Assembly (NCBI RefSeq): GCF_964355755.1
Contig: NC_092676.1
Span: forward strand, 4,754,288 to 4,818,287
Direction: 5' to 3'
DNA: 64,000 nt
DNA from: Antedon mediterranea
Lineage: Eukaryota; Echinodermata; Crinoidea; Comatulida; Antedonidae
Shown: piece after piece, positions 1 through 11,796 of the stretch
How positions within the stretch are numbered: the first letter of the stretch is position 1
Layout: the number at the start of each line of letters is the position of its first letter
Notes under the pieces: model-generated
The model's database searches: none
What the model was told of the DNA's origin: nothing
Seen by the model: the letters and a program-made list of their open reading frames with translations, nothing else
Translations under genes and position numbers: made by a program

Positions 1-113
1 TCAACATTATTATTAAATCCAATAGCTATTCCACCTTCTTATATGCATGTTTTCTAAACTTAATAATGACTTAATTTAAAGAAATCATTTTTTTTTTCAA
101 CTTTTTTTGATAG

Positions 114-3100
114 GTTTCTCCTCTTCCTCCATTGGCTCGAACATTACCCCCTTTAGGCTCATCTAAAAAATCTTACCTTCAGTCTCTGAATGATAAAAAC
201 AGTTCACATAATGCAACTTTAAATTCACTGGACCATGCAAGGATACAAAATATAAAGACAGAAGGTATGAGATTTTCTTTTTGTTCAGTAACTCTAGGAA
301 TTCATTTTCAGTGACCCATAATGTTGATAGAACATAGTATTTAATGGTTTAAAGATTATATTTCATCATTTATATTTTTGTCAATTCAAATTTCAGCCAA
401 AAAGAAAGCAAATTTTTACTTTATATTTCAGGCGAAGATGAAGTTGATTTTGCCTCAAAACCGGTTTCATGTAATAGTGAAGATCCTTTAGGAACAGTAA
501 GTAATTGTTTAACATATACAATTGAATTCTCCAACAGCCTGTCATCATAAATTCAAGACATTTTCATAAGGTTGCCATTGTCCCTATCTTTTCCTACCAT
601 ATAAGATGCATGCTAGAAAGAAGTCTTTCATAGAAAATCTTTTCCTAAAGGTGTCCATGTTCTGTTATAAAATGATATATTTTAAAGTGGAGCTCCACCC
701 AGAAAATTACTATTTTTCATACATTTCAACTATTATTTAAAAATATCATCCCCCAATGAGTACGAGTTTCTTGAAAATCACGCCTTTTTGCGTTTTGGGG
801 GGATACCTTGTAATTTCCTATTCTTTTACATGCAAAAGGGGGGTATATTTGAATAATCCTAAAAAATTAATTTCTTCACTAAAAAAAAAATTTTAAATGT
901 AGTTTTATGTAATTTTTCCAGATCTTTCTATTTCTGGTATAGTTATCGCATATACATTGCGCAATTTTGCGTAAATAGACACTTTCCCCCGTTCGGGTCC
1001 AATTGGGTTTTTTAGTTTGCTAGGGAGTATGATCACGTGACATTTTTCACAATCACACTACTCTGCAGCTGGCGATCTGTTATAATTTTATTTTCAGACA
1101 CATTTTTCAAAAAGTGGATCAAGAAAAGATATGAAGCCAATGTTCTCAGCAATGCATAAAGTAAAAAGAAAAGATCAGGTAATTACTAATGAGGATAACA
1201 ACTTATTTGAAGTATTAATGCATGATACACTTTGAAAATAATGATCTGGTAGTGCTCCTCAGACTGGACATAGGCCTAGAACATTCTCTTTCCAAACATC
1301 AAACTGACACACATTCCTTGTTTTTAATATTTCGTTTCTCTATTGGAATATAACTAATTTCACTAGTATTGTTTTCAGGAAAATTACCAAGTTGTTATAA
1401 TAATATTTAGAATTCAAAAGCAGTATTCTTTGTGTTTGTTTATTGCTGTTTCCAATTTGGTAGCGTTAATAGTCAACTGTTACAACACAATGGGAAGTTG
1501 TTAACTTTTATTATTTGACCTTTGCCCTCTATTCTAGGGAGAAGATGAACATGATAGTGCACGGTCAAACAACAAGGTAAGATGATTGAATTTTGTTTTA
1601 TTTTTTTGAAAACGAAATTCAATTTTATGGAACTAAAAGTATAACAAGAATTTTTGTTTGCATCTTTTTTTCCCAGCATGTTAAGGCAGATACCATGAAT
1701 AATATCTGAACATAATTATATAAATTATTAAATTATTAAATTACAGAGGGCGCTATGACATAAGCATGAACATAACTACACATTTTTTTAGTTACATTGT
1801 TTAGATTAGTGAAGGCTTTGAAACGCCATTTTTTCAAAATATAAACAAAATTATCGTGAAATATTTCATCAACTTCTTATGAAACAATAAAAACCAGGAT
1901 TTGGTTAATGGTATAAATGAAGAAAATGATAAATCACAAGAAGAAGAAGAATCTGGAACAAAAGAAAATCAAGAGGATCAAATAAAAGAGGAAGACAGTA
2001 ATAAAGAAACCATTGTTGATGAAAAGATCTCAAATGATATTATAAACGATAAAAATACTTTCAATGATGTTAAGGTAGATTTAACAATAAGTTTTTGGTT
2101 GGAATTCTTCTCCTTTTGTATTATTCCATTTTCCTTCAAAGTGTACTTCACTAGTTGTTTCATCAGGGTGATGGCTCATTTTGTCTGTGCATTCCTATTG
2201 TTCTTAAGGTCAAAGTTCATTAACAAATTAGTATTTTGAAACATGGATTCCTTGTTCTCATCTATATAATTTCCTTTATATTGTCTTCATATTTTGTGTA
2301 TCTTATCGTAGCTCATCATATCTTCTTTTTATTCTCCTGTATAGATAGCACATTTTTTCTCAATTACCTTTGTATCTGATTTTTTTTTGTGCCTTGCCCT
2401 CTTATATTTTTCTGTTCACTACTGTGAGTGAAAAAAAAATAACAAGACATTTCTTCATGAAAACTTTACTGTTTCAAGATGTATAATACTGTATAAACAT
2501 AGTTATAAATTCTTATTTTATCAATAAATAAATTAATATTACATAGTTGTAATTAAGTAATATGATTATAAAATATGTTTGAATTAGGAATTTATTAGTG
2601 AAACAAAAGAAGAAGAACAAAATGTCAAAGGCATTGACAGTAAAGAAGAAAACTTGGGAGATCTTATGAAGGACAGTGAATCGGCAGAAGAGGTAGAACA
2701 GACTTGTGGTGCTCCTTCTCTACTGATTAAGTGATCTGCCACGTTTACCATCTGATCACCTCTTTTAAATCATCCTCTTTGTGTTCTTTCCATCTCTCAC
2801 AATACCTTAACATAACACTACAGGAGAAACTATTGGCATGGGGACAATATTTTTAGTCCATTCATTGCCATGGGTTTTCCAGCCAGATCTGTCCATATTT
2901 CTGGTGGTAGAACAAGTCTCCTCCAATATAGACTGTAGGATTCATTGTACATTAATTGCACATGTGCACTTGGATTGAAAATCGCCATCTACAATGGCTG
3001 CCAATAATGTGATCTAGAAGAGAAACATGTTAATCTACCAAGCACACTGCTGTACGAAATAGCACTAATTCAATGTAGCATGTCAAAACCTAGTCTAGGT

Positions 3101-6100
3101 CACTAGACCGAAAAAAGTATAAAAGAAAGTCTAGTCAAAAACACATGGTTTGAAACATGACAACACTGATTCTAAACCACCATGTAGAAATAATGTATCC
3201 ACCATTATTATAATATTCACTTTTTTTTAAAAAACCATATTTAATGAGGGTGATCCATCCAGCTATTGCTGATCATTAGGGACCCTCAGAGGATCACAAG
3301 ACAAACATATACACAAGATGCTCTACATAAACAAAGTCTTATTACATGTCTTTGGGAGTGGAGTAATTTGGTCCTTAGAAAAAATCCTGACATGTGACGG
3401 GACTTGAACCCAGGACCCTTGGAGTGGTAGCCAAACATCATAACCACCAAGCCACAACTCCACTCCACTAATCCACCACTAATGTGGAAATTCACTGATA
3501 CACCAATGACTGTTTACAAACAAATTCAAATATGCACCCATTATCCACTTAAGTTCCTAAAGTCTCACCATGTCACTAATTATATAAGTTTGATGTTAAA
3601 TTCTTTCTGTGTTTTGTTTTTTTTCTGTAACATTCACAAATTACTTCACTGGTGCAATTACTAATCTTACTGTCTGTACCATGTTTTATAGAACGTCATT
3701 TGTAGTCTTGTAGTCTTTATTTTATGACTTAAATTTGGTATGCTGATGAAATGCGCTCAATTAATGTTATCTTCATAGTCATATTTTACTGACGGATGCG
3801 TGATTGGTGATTGATTGATCTTTCTATATGTAGTACAATTATGTGTGATGTTCTCACTATGATCAATTAAATGGATACTACAATCAATCAATGTTATATT
3901 GACATGTTTATTCCATACATCTAATAAAATCAGTAAAATATTTCTACTAAAAACAATATCAGGAAAATATAAATGAAGATAAGACGTTACCAACAGAAGA
4001 AACAAAATTGAAATCACAAGAGGAGGATGCAGAAAAGGAAAATAAAACAAATAAAGATACAGTTCTTGAAGTGCGTTCAAAAGATCCTGACAGTCAAGCA
4101 AATGAGAAAAAACCTGCTGATGAAACTGTCATTGAAGAACTAAATGTAGAAGAAAAAGAGGTAGATTTAACCTACAGCTGAACAAGCTTCACAATCTGTA
4201 TCTGTATACTAATATTCATCAGTTTGTTTCTTTGTCAAAGTGAAATAGTATCATGGTTGGTTTATCATTGTACGAGTTCCATTCTTATTTCTTAAAATTT
4301 AGCACAACTCTACCATCTCTGTACGGTAAACTAAACTGGTTTGTTTAGTTGTGATCATCATTCAGAAATGATTTTCTTGCAGTAGAATTAAGTTTATCAT
4401 TGTATGAGTGTGATTTGATTCTAATAATAATTGTTGGTTTTGCAACACTGCACTATTTACTCTTACTGTACTAATTTTTTATTTATGGTAATCATCCATT
4501 GGCAGAACTATTTGTCTTCTAACTTCTCCTGGTTTTTGTGTTCTTTACTACTACTTAGTTCTACTACAACTGCAATAGAATTAAGTTTGAATTAATCTGA
4601 TTATAATACTTATTGGTTTTGCAGCACTAAACCTATTTTTCTTTCCTGTACTTGTTCTGGGTTTTATTTATGGTCATCATCTAGTAGTAGTAGTAGTATT
4701 TCTCTTCTAACTTCTTCTGGTTTTGTGTTCATCATTTACCAGTGACTAGTTACTCCATTATGTCATTTTTGTGGCAGTAAATGATTTGCAGTATATTATA
4801 ATTATTTCATCTTTGTATAAATTTGATTACATTCAATGCTAATATTTCAGGGTTTTTTCAACTCTTTCACCATCAACACTATTTCTTTTTCTCTAACTTC
4901 TTCTGGTGTTTTTAGTCGCGTGGAAGCGACTCTATAGTTCACTATGTCGGTCGGTCGGTCTGTCTGTCTGTCGGTCTGTCTGTCGGTCTGTCTGTCGGTC
5001 TGTCGGTCTGTCTGTCTGTCTGTCTGTCGGTCCGGTATCACTATGCGTTTTATCGCTTTCTGACCTTATCTTGATATCAGTTTAATCTAGCTAGGTCAAT
5101 TTTTCACAGTATATTCCTTATGGCCAGGAATCAATGTGGTTATGTTTTCACGGTGCGCAATAAAAAATTACGCGGTCTACGCACGATTTAACGAAATCAC
5201 GTTTGTAATCATATCTTCACAACCATGAATCACAATTAAATAAAATTTGGTACTCATAAATTTCAGGGCATAAATCATCATATGGCAATACAATTACGTG
5301 CGTAGCGCATGTAAACGCATGCGTACGCGCGCTTAACATTTTCAAAATTTATTTTCGATGAAATAAGAGTACATTTCAGGCAATTTTAAGCGTTTACAAA
5401 ATTGCCATGAGTGCGCATATTTTTGCGCGCGCACTGCGCGTTAAATGTTATTGCGCACTCTTTTTTCCCGATTTCTGTTTTCTTGACTTACTTTTCAACT
5501 CGAAATTACGTTATACGAGCACGTCGAAAGTGACAGGCTACGCACGTGTAAATTAAAAAAAAAAAAATGTTTTTAAACATTTCAACATTTTTAAACATCT
5601 TCAGTAATTTCGGTCAGTATAGTTCACTATGTCGGTCGGTCGGTCTCTCTGTCTGTCTGTCTGTCTGTCGGTCTGTCGGTCTGTCTGTCGGTCCGGTATC
5701 ACTATGCATTGTAGCACGCGACTTAATGGCTGTTGGCCTTGTTATTTATGATTTCCGTCTGTAGACTATTTCTCTTCTCTTGTTCATGTATTTCTTTCAG
5801 TCATTTCATCGGTGTAAACCCTGTCTACACTATCAAACTTTATGTGACAGAAAAATGATGATGTCATATTACTACCATATTTGGGCACATCACACTTGTT
5901 TGTCAAACTAGTTTGATAGTGTAGACAGAGCTTTAGAATTGATGAATGAATGGTTTTGCAACTCTCAATAATATTCTATTTCTCTTTCCTCTAACTTTTC
6001 TGTTTTCATTTTCATCTAAATAGTGTGGATTATTCTGACTAAGAGTCAATGTCTCTCATCATTTAGTATCAAGATACTATATACTATACACTAATCATCA

Positions 6101-8662
6101 TCTTTTATTATTAATATTTTCATTTTTAATATTTATAGAATTTAATATCTGGAAAAAGTGTTTGCAAACATCTTGTTGTTTTGTTATTAGTTTTAGTTAT
6201 ACAAACTTAATATTATTTAATTTTGATAATTACAAGGTAATTGTGTGCTTTTTATATTCCTCCAGCAAATAGGATAGAGCAATTGATCACTATTGTCTTA
6301 TTATTACTTTTTTTATTTCAATGATTAAAAAGTAGAGATCTAAGGAATGTAAATCTCTAATAATAGATTAATAGGTATCTTTCCATTAAATTGTTTGAAC
6401 AAAAGGCCAGGATTAGCTGGTAGGCATCTGTTACTTGCTACAAATTGATTTCTTTATTCTTACAATAGTCCAAAAGAAAGTCTGCCCTTGATAGTTCATC
6501 GGAGGAAGATGAAAAAGAAACTGAGGTATTATTACTTGGATCCTGCACTTTGCACTTGGAATGCTGTGTCATTATCACTGCTTATTAATCAACTAACTTT
6601 TACTTTTATTATAGCTTTTTCGGACAACCAGATTACAAATCTGCTAATTGCTGGATTTTTAAAACCTATAAAATCTAAACTAATTCCATGAGGCTTCAGA
6701 TATAAAAGCTAATAAGAGAGAAAAATGTGTCATAATGAAAAGGATTCGGACTGGCATGCGAGAGGCATAAGTTTGAGACATTTCAGTACCATATTGGTAT
6801 AGGGCCGTCTCCTAGTGTGTTGAACAAGCTGCAGCCTTTCTGAATTTCTTCATTTATACTGACGATTAATACTACAATACATTATTTTTTAATTTTCTAA
6901 CCTAGGAACCTTAAATTGGAAATAAACTACAGTGCTGCTACTGGTACTTTAATGCACAAACTCATAATCATGATATACTAACCATATTTAATTGGTGTCA
7001 TTCTTGCACGGCAGATAGCTTATACTTGAGATTACCAGGAAAATAGCATTCATCTATTTGTTTTGTCTTTCTATTTTAAGAATCGCAAACCGGTACCAGC
7101 TCCACGTATTCAAGAAAAACCAAAGAAGATTCCAAGTGAAGAGGAGGAGGAGGATGAAGAGGACGGTGAAGAGGATGATGACAGTGAAGAAGAAGATGAC
7201 AGTGAAGAAGAAGACAGTGATGATGATGAGGAAGAGGAAAAAGGTATATCATATCGGAAATTACAATACCATTTTGTAAGATTTTACTGAAAAATCTCCA
7301 GAAAGAGAAATCGATTTTAAATTTAGTATTTTGATTGTGATACCATAAAACACATTTAACGCATTCCATCCGAACACCCTTTTTATTTGTTCTCTCAAGT
7401 TAATAATTTGGCCTTGCTATCGGTCTAAACAAAAATGTTATCATTTATATTGGTTAATGTTATCACTTGTAATGTATACGACTCAGAAATTATTTTCTTT
7501 TTTTTAGCAGCTAAAGTGAACAAACAACCAGTTAAAATGCAACAAAGTCCAGCGGTAAAACCGCGAACAATTCCACCTATAAAGAGTACTCATGAAAAGT
7601 CAAAGACAAATGGAAATGTACCAAAGCCGGCTCCAAGACCATTAAGGAAACCACAACCAAAAGAAGAGAGCGAGGAGGACGAGAGCGAGGAGGAGGAAGA
7701 TGAAGAAGAAGATGATGATGATGAAGAGGATGATGATGAGGAAAGTGACGAAGATGAAGGCAAAATCACTAAAAATAAACCAGCAGTACAAGCTGATTCA
7801 AAGAAAAATGGAAAACAAACAGGGAAAATGATCAAGAAAGATGAAGAAGAGGATGATGAAGTTGAAGAGGATGATGAAGAAGATGATGATGAAGATGAAG
7901 AGGATGATGAAGAAGATGAGGATGATGATGAGGATGAAGAAGAAGGTAAGATGAATTCAGAACTTTAAATATATTTTTTATACATTTAGAAGTGCTTTTC
8001 TAGTTGTGATTTAATATGATAATTTTCAAATTTTTGCTTATGATTTAATAGATACAAAATCAAAAGGAAAACAAGTCAAGAAAAAAGATACTGAGGAGGA
8101 AAATACAGATCCACCAGCTAAGGTATTTTTTAAATTATAAAGTGACCAATTGAATAAAAACCCTGTATAAAACTGTAGTAGCTTCCAATCCTAATTTCCA
8201 GTGTGCAATCCTCAACAGGACTTAGTTTATAGGCACGATAAATTCTGAAATAGTTTATCCATCCAGTAATTGAAATAATTTATTTTATATGCAAATGACA
8301 ATAAATGGAAGTAATTTTCCACCGAGTAGGCTAATAATTTTTCATGATGAATGACTATTATACTTTTTTTTTAGTCTTGGCAATTCTGGAAAAAGAAAGG
8401 AAAAGAAACAGAAGCGGAGAGTAAAAAGAAAGAAGAAAGTAAAAAAAAACAGGAAGAAGAAGCTAAACAAAAGAAAATTCAAGAAGAAAAGGAGAAAAAG
8501 AAAAAAGAGGCAGAAAAGAGTAAGAAAAAAAATGCAGCCAAAAAAGATGATGACGATGATGAAGAGAATGAGGATGATGTTGAAGAAGAACCGAAGGATG
8601 GAAAGAAAACGAAAGAATCACCTGGAAACCAGCAAAAGTCAAAGGCATGTGTTATATTATAA
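114..8662 (+). CDS. RPGR: RPGR-like protein, 3' half of gene (12 exons, 5' end outside window)
   Basis: Twelve exons join in one frame: 114-264, 432-496, 1098-1178, 1538-1576, 1898-2074, 2588-2692, 3963-4160, 6469-6525, 7081-7243, 7508-7945, 8052-8122 and 8375-8662 (stop TAA). All have AG acceptors and GT donors, and phases agree at every junction, giving 610 residues. The first exon carries a Pro/Leu linker (LPPLARTLPPLGSS) like the segment that follows the RCC1 propeller in vertebrate RPGR. Acidic Glu/Asp/Lys linkers follow, then very acidic runs, then a Lys/Glu-rich tail ending in a CAAX box, CVIL. Vertebrate RPGR has an acidic low-complexity region and, in its constitutive isoform, a C-terminal CAAX box. 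RPGR works at the ciliary transition zone in protein traffic. The RCC1 propeller itself would be upstream of the window, so the name rests on layout and short motifs. Another acidic prenylated protein remains possible. Confidence 0.68.
1898..4160 (+). other. Three related acidic linker exons of the RPGR-like gene
   Basis: Exons 1898-2074 (59 codons), 2588-2692 (35 codons) and 3963-4160 (66 codons) each begin and end in phase 0. All code for the same kind of peptide: Asn/Asp/Glu/Lys-rich, no hydrophobic core, probably disordered. The introns after the first and third begin with the same 11 bases (gtagatttaac), and the intron after the second also begins gtaga. This suggests the exons arose by tandem duplication. 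Each could be skipped without changing frame. Confidence 0.6.
3236..3478 (-). mobile_element. tRNA-derived SINE, family 1
   Basis: Read on the minus strand, the 5' part looks like a tRNA: an A-box-like TGGCTTGGTGG and a B-box-like GGTTCAAGTCC about 35 bases apart. A tail then ends in CATTAAATATGG next to an A/T run. Near-identical sequence recurs at 14311-14487 (+) and 56925-57163 (-), which shows it is a dispersed repeat. It sits in an intron of the RPGR-like gene. Confidence 0.75.
4944..5034. repeat. TCGG/TCTG microsatellite, left array
   Basis: About 22 tetranucleotide units mixing TCGG and TCTG, bounded by TATAGTTCACTATG and GGTATCACTATG. A matching array lies near the other end of the same transposon at 5631-5694. 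Confidence 0.9.
5631..5694. repeat. TCGG/TCTG microsatellite, right array
   Basis: About 16 units of TCGG/TCTG with the same flanks and the same orientation as the array at 4944-5034. The two are therefore direct, not inverted, copies. Confidence 0.9.
5817..5935. mobile_element. MITE family A copy 1
   Basis: A palindromic element whose ends read CTGTCTACACTATCAAAC and GTTTGATAGTGTAGACAG. The interior carries ATATTTGGGCACATCACA. The same termini recur at 9548, 15075, 33860, 40574, 50618 and 57551, with degraded pieces at 30109 and 34102. This copy lacks much of the left interior. Confidence 0.85.
7081..7945 (+). other. Glu/Asp-rich exons of the RPGR-like gene (ORF15-like)
   Basis: Exon 7081-7243 opens with a Pro/Arg segment (NRKPVPAPRIQEKPKK) and runs into about 35 residues of nearly pure Glu/Asp/Ser. 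Exon 7508-7945 has a Lys/Pro segment (KPAPRPLRKPQPKEE), two acidic blocks separated by a Lys-rich spacer, and ends in phase 1. The DNA is a degenerate GAA/GAT/GAG repeat at 7679-7760 and 7837-7945. In vertebrate RPGR a Glu-rich region of this kind is polyglutamylated and needed for transport; the same role here is inference. The acceptor is tandem (TAGCAG at 7505-7510), so one Ala can be kept or dropped. Confidence 0.7.
8375..8662 (+). other. Last coding exon with C-terminal CAAX box (CVIL)
   Basis: The exon follows a polypyrimidine tract and TTAG acceptor. It begins SWQFWKKKGK, continues with about 60 residues rich in Lys and Glu (probable single helix or coiled coil), then a short acidic run, and ends KSKACVIL-stop. 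A C-terminal C-a-a-L box is the substrate type of geranylgeranyltransferase I. In RPGR the prenyl group allows PDE6D-dependent delivery to cilia. That pathway is known for the vertebrate protein and is inferred here. Confidence 0.75.
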
Positions 8663-9142
8663 TGTATATTATCTTTAGTATAATTTTCAATTAGTATTAG
8701 TAATGTAGAGCTTTAAAGCTACCATATAATATTTAATATTGCAATGACATTCAACAGAAATAACTTACAAGTAGAATTTGTGTGCTAACATTGAGTAAAT
8801 TCACCATAATAAGTCACTAATTGTATCTGTATCTGGAATCAGATTATTCAAATGCTTAATTAACAAAAGAAATCATCCTAACTCTGTTTTCAGTCAATAT
8901 TTTTCCTTAAGTCAATTTTTAAAATTTTGGTAAATAATCAAACCTTGTACCTTGATTCCTATAAAACATTTCTAAAAAATATAATAAATGGGAAAAAAAT
9001 AAATTTTTATTATTAATTGACATTTTATTTAATTTAAAAAATTTTATTTTAATTGTATAAACTATCGTAGTGTACATATAATTCTGACTAAATTTATGTT
9101 TATCAAAGTATATAATAAGGAATTTCTATTTTTATACCTCAG
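8663..9142 (+). other. 3' UTR and downstream AT-rich stretch of the RPGR-like gene
   Basis: No coding sequence is visible after the stop. A canonical AATAAA lies at 8983-8988, about 320 bases past the stop codon, and is the best candidate polyadenylation signal. The true 3' end cannot be placed without transcript data. Confidence 0.4.
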
Positions 9143-9485
9143 TCATTGTCATAGTGTAAACTGTAGGAACGTGAACTTCATTCCATTTTAGTAATTTTCA
9201 AAGTTAAGATTTAAGTCATTCACAGATTGATGCATACCTAGTCATAGTGTAACATTTATGAACGTGAAGTTAATTCCATTTTGGTCAGTTTAAAAGTTAA
9301 GATTTAAGTCATTCACAGATTGATGCATACCTAGTCATAGTGTAACATTTATGAACGTGAAGTTAATTCCATTTTGGTCAGTTTAAAAGTTAGATTTATG
9401 TCATTCACAGGTTGATTCATATTTATTCACAGTGTAAATTGTAGGAACGTGAATTTAATTCAAATTTTGTCATTTTCAAAGAATC
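9143..9485. repeat. Tandem repeat, about 93-bp unit, four copies
   Basis: The marker GAACGTGAA occurs at 9167, 9260, 9353 and 9445, giving periods of 93, 93 and 92 bases. The second and third units are nearly identical, and the outer ones are more diverged. Confidence 0.85.
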
Positions 9486-9547
9486 AAAAGCAAGATTTAT
9501 AGCCATTTAAAACCTTTAATCATTTGAATATTTTTATAAAGTACTTA

Positions 9548-9709
9548 CTGTCAACACTATCATACATTATGTGACAAAAATAAATGTGATGTGCCCATAT
9601 ATGGACATGATGATGTCGTATCACTAGTATATTTAAGCATATCACTACCATATTTGGGCACATCACATTTTTTTTGTCAAACTAGTTTGATAGTGTAGAC
9701 AGAGCTTTA
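9548..9709. mobile_element. MITE family A copy 2
   Basis: Inverted ends (CTGTCAACACTATCATACAT and GTTTGATAGTGTAGACAG) flank an interior with alternating CATATATGGACATGATGATG and ATATTTGGGCACATCACA segments. It lies between the RPGR-like and Kazal genes. Confidence 0.85.
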
Positions 9710-10014
9710 TTACCCTTTACACAATATCTATTAATATGTTGTTATTACACAATTGAAACTATTAGTATTAGATCTGATTAGATTCAGACTGAATTGAATT
9801 GGCCATAACATGCTCTATTGTTTCCTGTTATAAACTTGTTATTGTTTTGAACACCTTGAATATCCGCGTGTGATCATATTGACTGTAACCTTCCATTGTG
9901 TTTATTATTTATTGTAGAAAAAATGTAAGCAATAAAAAATTAATCATTTTTAATTTATAGATAAATTTGTACAGGTATTAAAAGCAAGGAAAATCTGCTG
10001 TAAAAAAATTATTT

Positions 10015-10245
10015 TGCGACGTTAATTAGTATTATTAATATTATTTTGTGATCATAATATTAGTATTATTAAAATGATGTTGTGATCATAATATTGGTAT
10101 TATTATTTTGTGATCATAATACAATATTAGTAATATTTAATATTATTTTGTGATCATAATATTAGAATTATTAAAATTATTTTTTGATCATAATATTAGT
10201 ATTATTTTGTGATCATTTTATTTTGCGATCATGATATTATTTTAT
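10015..10245. repeat. AT-rich tandem repeat
   Basis: The segment TTATTTTGTGATCATAATAT recurs about seven times with 25-45 base spacing and variable ATTAGTATTA fillers. No coding sense is visible. Confidence 0.8.
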
Positions 10246-10249
10246 CATA

Positions 10250-11120
10250 TAGTTTTTTCATATTACTCATGTTGTTTTAATGTGATCTTTTTCAATTGAT
10301 TAAATTTAATTCAACCTTTGTTTTTAGCCGTACAACGGTTTCTTGACACTTACTGATATTTTATATAGTTTTTAAAACTGATAAATGAGTTATACACATA
10401 CAGTACAAAGATTTACTGATATTTAGATCTTCAGGGAAGGTATATATAAAGTACAACACATTTATGTAGGCCTAAATGTTTTTTGATTTCATCCAATACC
10501 AACATAGAGAAAAGATTAAACCAACATTAAACATTATATCAGTACTCCTCGAACCGATCTTCCACCATTTACGCATCTATCAATACGTCAGCCTATTATG
10601 CGTATATTCCGCTACGCTAAATTCACGCGCGTACATATGTTTTGGGGATATCATAGAATTATGTTGCGTATGTCTATCCGTTTTTTGTTGTTGAAATGAA
10701 ACTAATTGCGATTTGTGCTTCACTGTTGTCCGTGTCTTGCAAACATTTTTGCGTCTTGTTTACCCTGATATACGCCACTGATAGGCATCACATGTACAAC
10801 ACATGAGACGCTGTATGGAATTTGCCTATGAAATTACCCACTGTCAATCGTGACTGATTCTGTTTATTTTAAATAATATAATTTTTAATTATGTTAATTA
10901 TGTTATGTTATGATTCAGAACTAAACGTTTCTTCTGTGATGAGGTGTTTTAGTGACCACCCACTAGTAATGTAGGAGGACAGCTATCGGGATAATGTACT
11001 GTAGATGTAAAACACCCAAAAATGTACTTTATGACAAATTCTATTGACGATTTTAATGAATGTCCGGAAGTTTTCAAACAATACTAAATATACAGTAATT
11101 GTTTATTAAATTTAACGAGC
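10250..11120. other. Intergenic stretch, nothing recognised
   Basis: I see no exon pattern, RNA gene or repeat family here. The 72-codon open frame at 10476-10694 has no splice context or recognisable motif. Confidence 0.5.
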
Positions 11121-11121
11121 C

Positions 11122-11306
11122 TAAAGCGTGGTTTCCACTAGCGACGCAACACAAGGACGTAACGCAACGCAAGTGAATTGACCAATCACAAGCGATGGTT
11201 TATTCGCTTGTGATTGCTAACTGTCTATAACTTCGCTTGTCATTGGTTAAAACGCTTGCTTTCCGTTTACGTCCTTGCGTTACGTTCTAGTGGGAACCAA
11301 GCTTTA
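11122..11306. mobile_element. MITE family B copy 1
   Basis: Inverted ends read TGGTTTCCACTAG and CTAGTGGGAACCA. The subterminal parts are also inverted (ACGCAACACAAGGACGTAAC against TTACGTCCTTGCGTTACG) and so is the core (CAATCACAAGCGA against TCGCTTGTCATTG). There is no coding capacity. Two further copies, one nested in the other, lie at 13731-14053. Confidence 0.85.
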
Positions 11307-11796
11307 CTGTGTCGGAAGTACGTACATACTTCGACCAGTCTTTTACTACTTTGTAATCTGTGCAGCACGTCTTCTATTTGTACGTGAGCCGGTTGTAGAT
11401 ATCATGTCTAATTAATGCTCAAGTTCTAGGATTTCCCATGGCCTTACCTCAAGGCCTTAAGTCGATGATAGATGATAGTTTTCCTGAATTTGATGACGAA
11501 TGATCTTGACTATCAAGTCCCATCCGAGTGGATTGCGTTTTTTTCTTTTTGGTTAAAAATGACGGGACATGTGATAATCATGAGTCATTAGACTATTAAA
11601 CAAGTACTTATTTTAGTAGTTTTAGGCTACTTGCAAGAAAACTTTAACCAAAAGAATATTATTCGCTTCTAATATACGTAATATCTTCACCACAATCTTT
11701 ATTTTTCGTCCTTATCAGTTGTCTATGCGATATAAGAGTATTATTGTCAGCGTTTCCCAAGCTTTTATGTTTCTTCACGAGCAACCTAGCGGTAAG

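Larger units (their letters stand above)
4915..5722. mobile_element. Non-autonomous DNA transposon with TTA duplication
   Basis: The ends are inverted (GTCGCGTG at 4915-4922, CACGCGAC at 5715-5722). Each is flanked outside by TTA (4912-4914 and 5723-5725), as expected for a 3-base target duplication of the TWA kind made by PIF/Harbinger elements. No transposase is present. Just inside each end lies the same module: TATAGTTCACTATGTCGG, a TCGG/TCTG array, then CGGTCCGGTATCACTATGC. The terminal repeats are only 8 bases, so the superfamily is uncertain. Confidence 0.6.

Noticed and set aside
3286-3495. 69-codon minus-strand frame
   Set aside because: It lies within a SINE and has no independent support.
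7590-7835. Ser-rich minus-strand frame of 81 codons
   Set aside because: It is the antisense shadow of the Glu/Asp-rich exon of the RPGR-like gene.
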